Shown here piece after piece: positions 63,011-64,000 of a stretch of 64,000 nucleotides of DNA. Under the pieces are notes generated by a model. It had not been told where the DNA came from, did no database searches, and saw only the letters and a list, made by a program, of their open reading frames with translations. The stretch lies in contig CAYVHL010000002.1 of the NCBI GenBank assembly GCA_964451255.1, positions 310,001 to 374,000 on the forward strand. The letters run 5' to 3'. Each line of letters starts with the position of its first letter. Position 1 is the first letter of the stretch. Source of the stretch: JAHBTB01 sp964451255 (GTDB lineage Bacteria; Armatimonadota; Fimbriimonadia; Fimbriimonadales; Fimbriimonadaceae). The position numbers and the translations under genes are program-made.

Positions 63011-63754
63011 ATGATCGATGTCTCCGGGCTGTGCCACTCATTCGACGGAAAGCCCGTCCTGCGCGGCCTGGATCTGGCCGTGTCTCAAGGCGAGATCGTG
63101 GTCGTGATGGGGAGCTCGGGCGGGGGCAAGACGACGCTTCTGCGATGTGTGGCGGGACTTTTACGCCCTGATTCCGGTGAGATCCGCGTCGACGGCGTCA
63201 GCGTCACGGCTGAGCCGGACCGAGCAAGGGCCAAGACCGGATTCGTCTTCCAGTACGCGGCGCTGTTCGACTATCTCAACGTGTCTGAGAACGTCCTCTT
63301 TGGGTTGCGGCGACGGAGACGCCTCACGACGGGCCAGGCAAGGGAGGTCGTCCAAGCACAGTTGGCGCAGGTGGGATTGGAGGGTGCCGAAGGCCTGTTG
63401 CCAAGCGAACTGAGCGGGGGCATGAGGAAACGCGTCGGCCTGGCTCGGGCCCTGTGCCAGGAGCCCAGGGTGATCCTCTATGACGAGCCGACAAGCGGCC
63501 TCGATCCCGTGACCGCCTATTCGATCGACCAACTGGTCGTCGAAACCCGTGACCGCCTTGGTGTCACAAGCTTGGTGGTCAGCCATGACGTGACGAGCGT
63601 GTTGAGAGTCGCTGACCGGATCGCCTTCCTGGCTGACGGCGAGTGGGCGTTTGTCGGGACACCCGCCGAGTTCCGCGCGATCAAAGAAGGTCCGGTTGCC
63701 GAACTTGTCGCCAAGTCACGCGCCGAAAGCCTCTCTGTGGAAGCGACAGGGTGA
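63011..63754 (+). CDS. MlaF/Ttg2A-type ABC transporter ATPase
   Basis: 247 residues. Walker A is GSSGGGKTTL; the Q-loop reads GFVFQYAALFDYLNVSENVL as in MlaF; the signature is LSGGMRKRVGLARAL; Walker B is VILYDEPTSGLD; the H-loop is VSHD. The Mla-type ATPases drive phospholipid or organic-solvent transport between membranes. Starts 2 bases after the AAR-like gene. MlaE and MlaD partners would be expected downstream, but the next gene is a different secreted protein, truncated by the window. Confidence 0.9.
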   Translation: MIDVSGLCHSFDGKPVLRGLDLAVSQGEIVVVMGSSGGGKTTLLRCVAGLLRPDSGEIRVDGVSVTAEPDRARAKTGFVFQYAALFDYLNVSENVLFGLRRRRRLTTGQAREVVQAQLAQVGLEGAEGLLPSELSGGMRKRVGLARALCQEPRVILYDEPTSGLDPVTAYSIDQLVVETRDRLGVTSLVVSHDVTSVLRVADRIAFLADGEWAFVGTPAEFRAIKEGPVAELVAKSRAESLSVEATG

Positions 63755-63835
63755 GCCAGCCCTAACCTTTGCATTGAGAAATGCGTATATGTTGAATGTG
63801 GGCGCGCCAGGGGCAAGTCCAGCAACAGGAAACCG

Positions 63836-64000
63836 ATGAAAAACATGATCAAGACAGTCGCCGTTGCCGGGCTCGCCATCGTGGCGGCCCTCGCCATGGC
63901 CCAGCAGGGTGGATCACGGACCGGGGCGAGGGGGGCGACGTTCTCTGAAGCCGATGCCAAACAGATGATCAACATCTTTCGGAGCGCCCACGTCAAGGCG
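63836..64000 (+). CDS. Secreted protein, truncated by window end
   Basis: 55 codons are visible from ATG 63836 to the edge, with AGGA 5 bases upstream. A signal peptide (VAVAGLAIVAALAMAQQ) is followed by a Gly/Arg-rich stretch and FSEADAKQMINIF. No domain can be named from this part. It lies 81 bases after the MlaF-like gene, and TTGCAT with a T-rich -10-like element about 63768-63797 may be its own promoter. Confidence 0.65.
   Translation, partial: MKNMIKTVAVAGLAIVAALAMAQQGGSRTGARGATFSEADAKQMINIFRSAHVKA

Overview
The window is GC-rich, densely packed DNA from a Gram-negative-type (diderm) bacterium. The signs are a TolC-type outer-membrane channel with RND pump, two HlyD-type adaptors, a TAT-exported phospholipase, pseudopilins with type IV N-termini, a flagellar hook cluster and a PEP-CTERM protein. 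The mix of a sugar-uptake operon next to a pseudopilin, long runs of genes overlapping by 4 bases, a PEP-CTERM protein and the fliK-flgD-(hook operon protein)-flgE order would fit an Armatimonadota/Fimbriimonadia-like lineage. That placement is inference: there is no rRNA gene here to test it.

Layout. 1-9832 is a carbohydrate region: a minus-strand uptake operon (binding protein, two permeases, a truncated secreted glycosidase-like protein), a divergent GntR/LacI-type regulator, a pseudopilin, a small membrane protein with no usual start codon, and two sugar-related enzymes (DUF4185-like, GH172/DUF2961). 9943-15738 holds a PafA-like phosphatase, a structured leader with an attenuator in front of mgtE, and a TAT-exported phospholipase C. 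15807-24195 is a six-gene, mostly 4-base-overlapping metal (probably copper/silver) efflux operon: Cys-rich exported protein, CnrX/Spy-like sensor protein, TolC-like channel, a triple-fusion adaptor (YtkA-like + HlyD + cupredoxin), RND pump and a free cupredoxin.

24499-27366 is an accessory block on the 3' side of a tRNA-Leu gene: a ComEC-type MBL hydrolase with a four-helix membrane protein, and a DUF6998-like protein coupled to a GIY-YIG nuclease-like protein. Its codon use looks less GC-rich than its surroundings. 27873-29334 is a small operon (Cys-rich exported protein, pseudopilin, membrane protein) whose start region carries a run of 12 G.

29277-34482 (minus) holds a MacB-like permease, a lipoprotein adaptor, a C39-like peptidase and an MFS transporter. 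34647-46435 (minus) is an envelope operon: membrane protein, alpha-2-macroglobulin, VanW protein, two serine hydrolases and a GH20 enzyme. 46534-52176 is mostly housekeeping: etfBA, leuB-trmFO, a DUF1579 protein and era. 52180-55434 encodes a large unusual GH42-like protein with basic disordered tails, 3 bases upstream of era. 55611-59537 is the flagellar hook cluster (fliK, flgD, a hook operon protein, flgE), ended by a strong hairpin shared with a convergent PEP-CTERM gene. 60637-64000 holds ridA, a quinate-dehydrogenase-like protein, an acyl-ACP-reductase-like protein, an MlaF-like ATPase and a truncated secreted protein.

No CRISPR array, insertion sequence, integrase or rRNA was seen.
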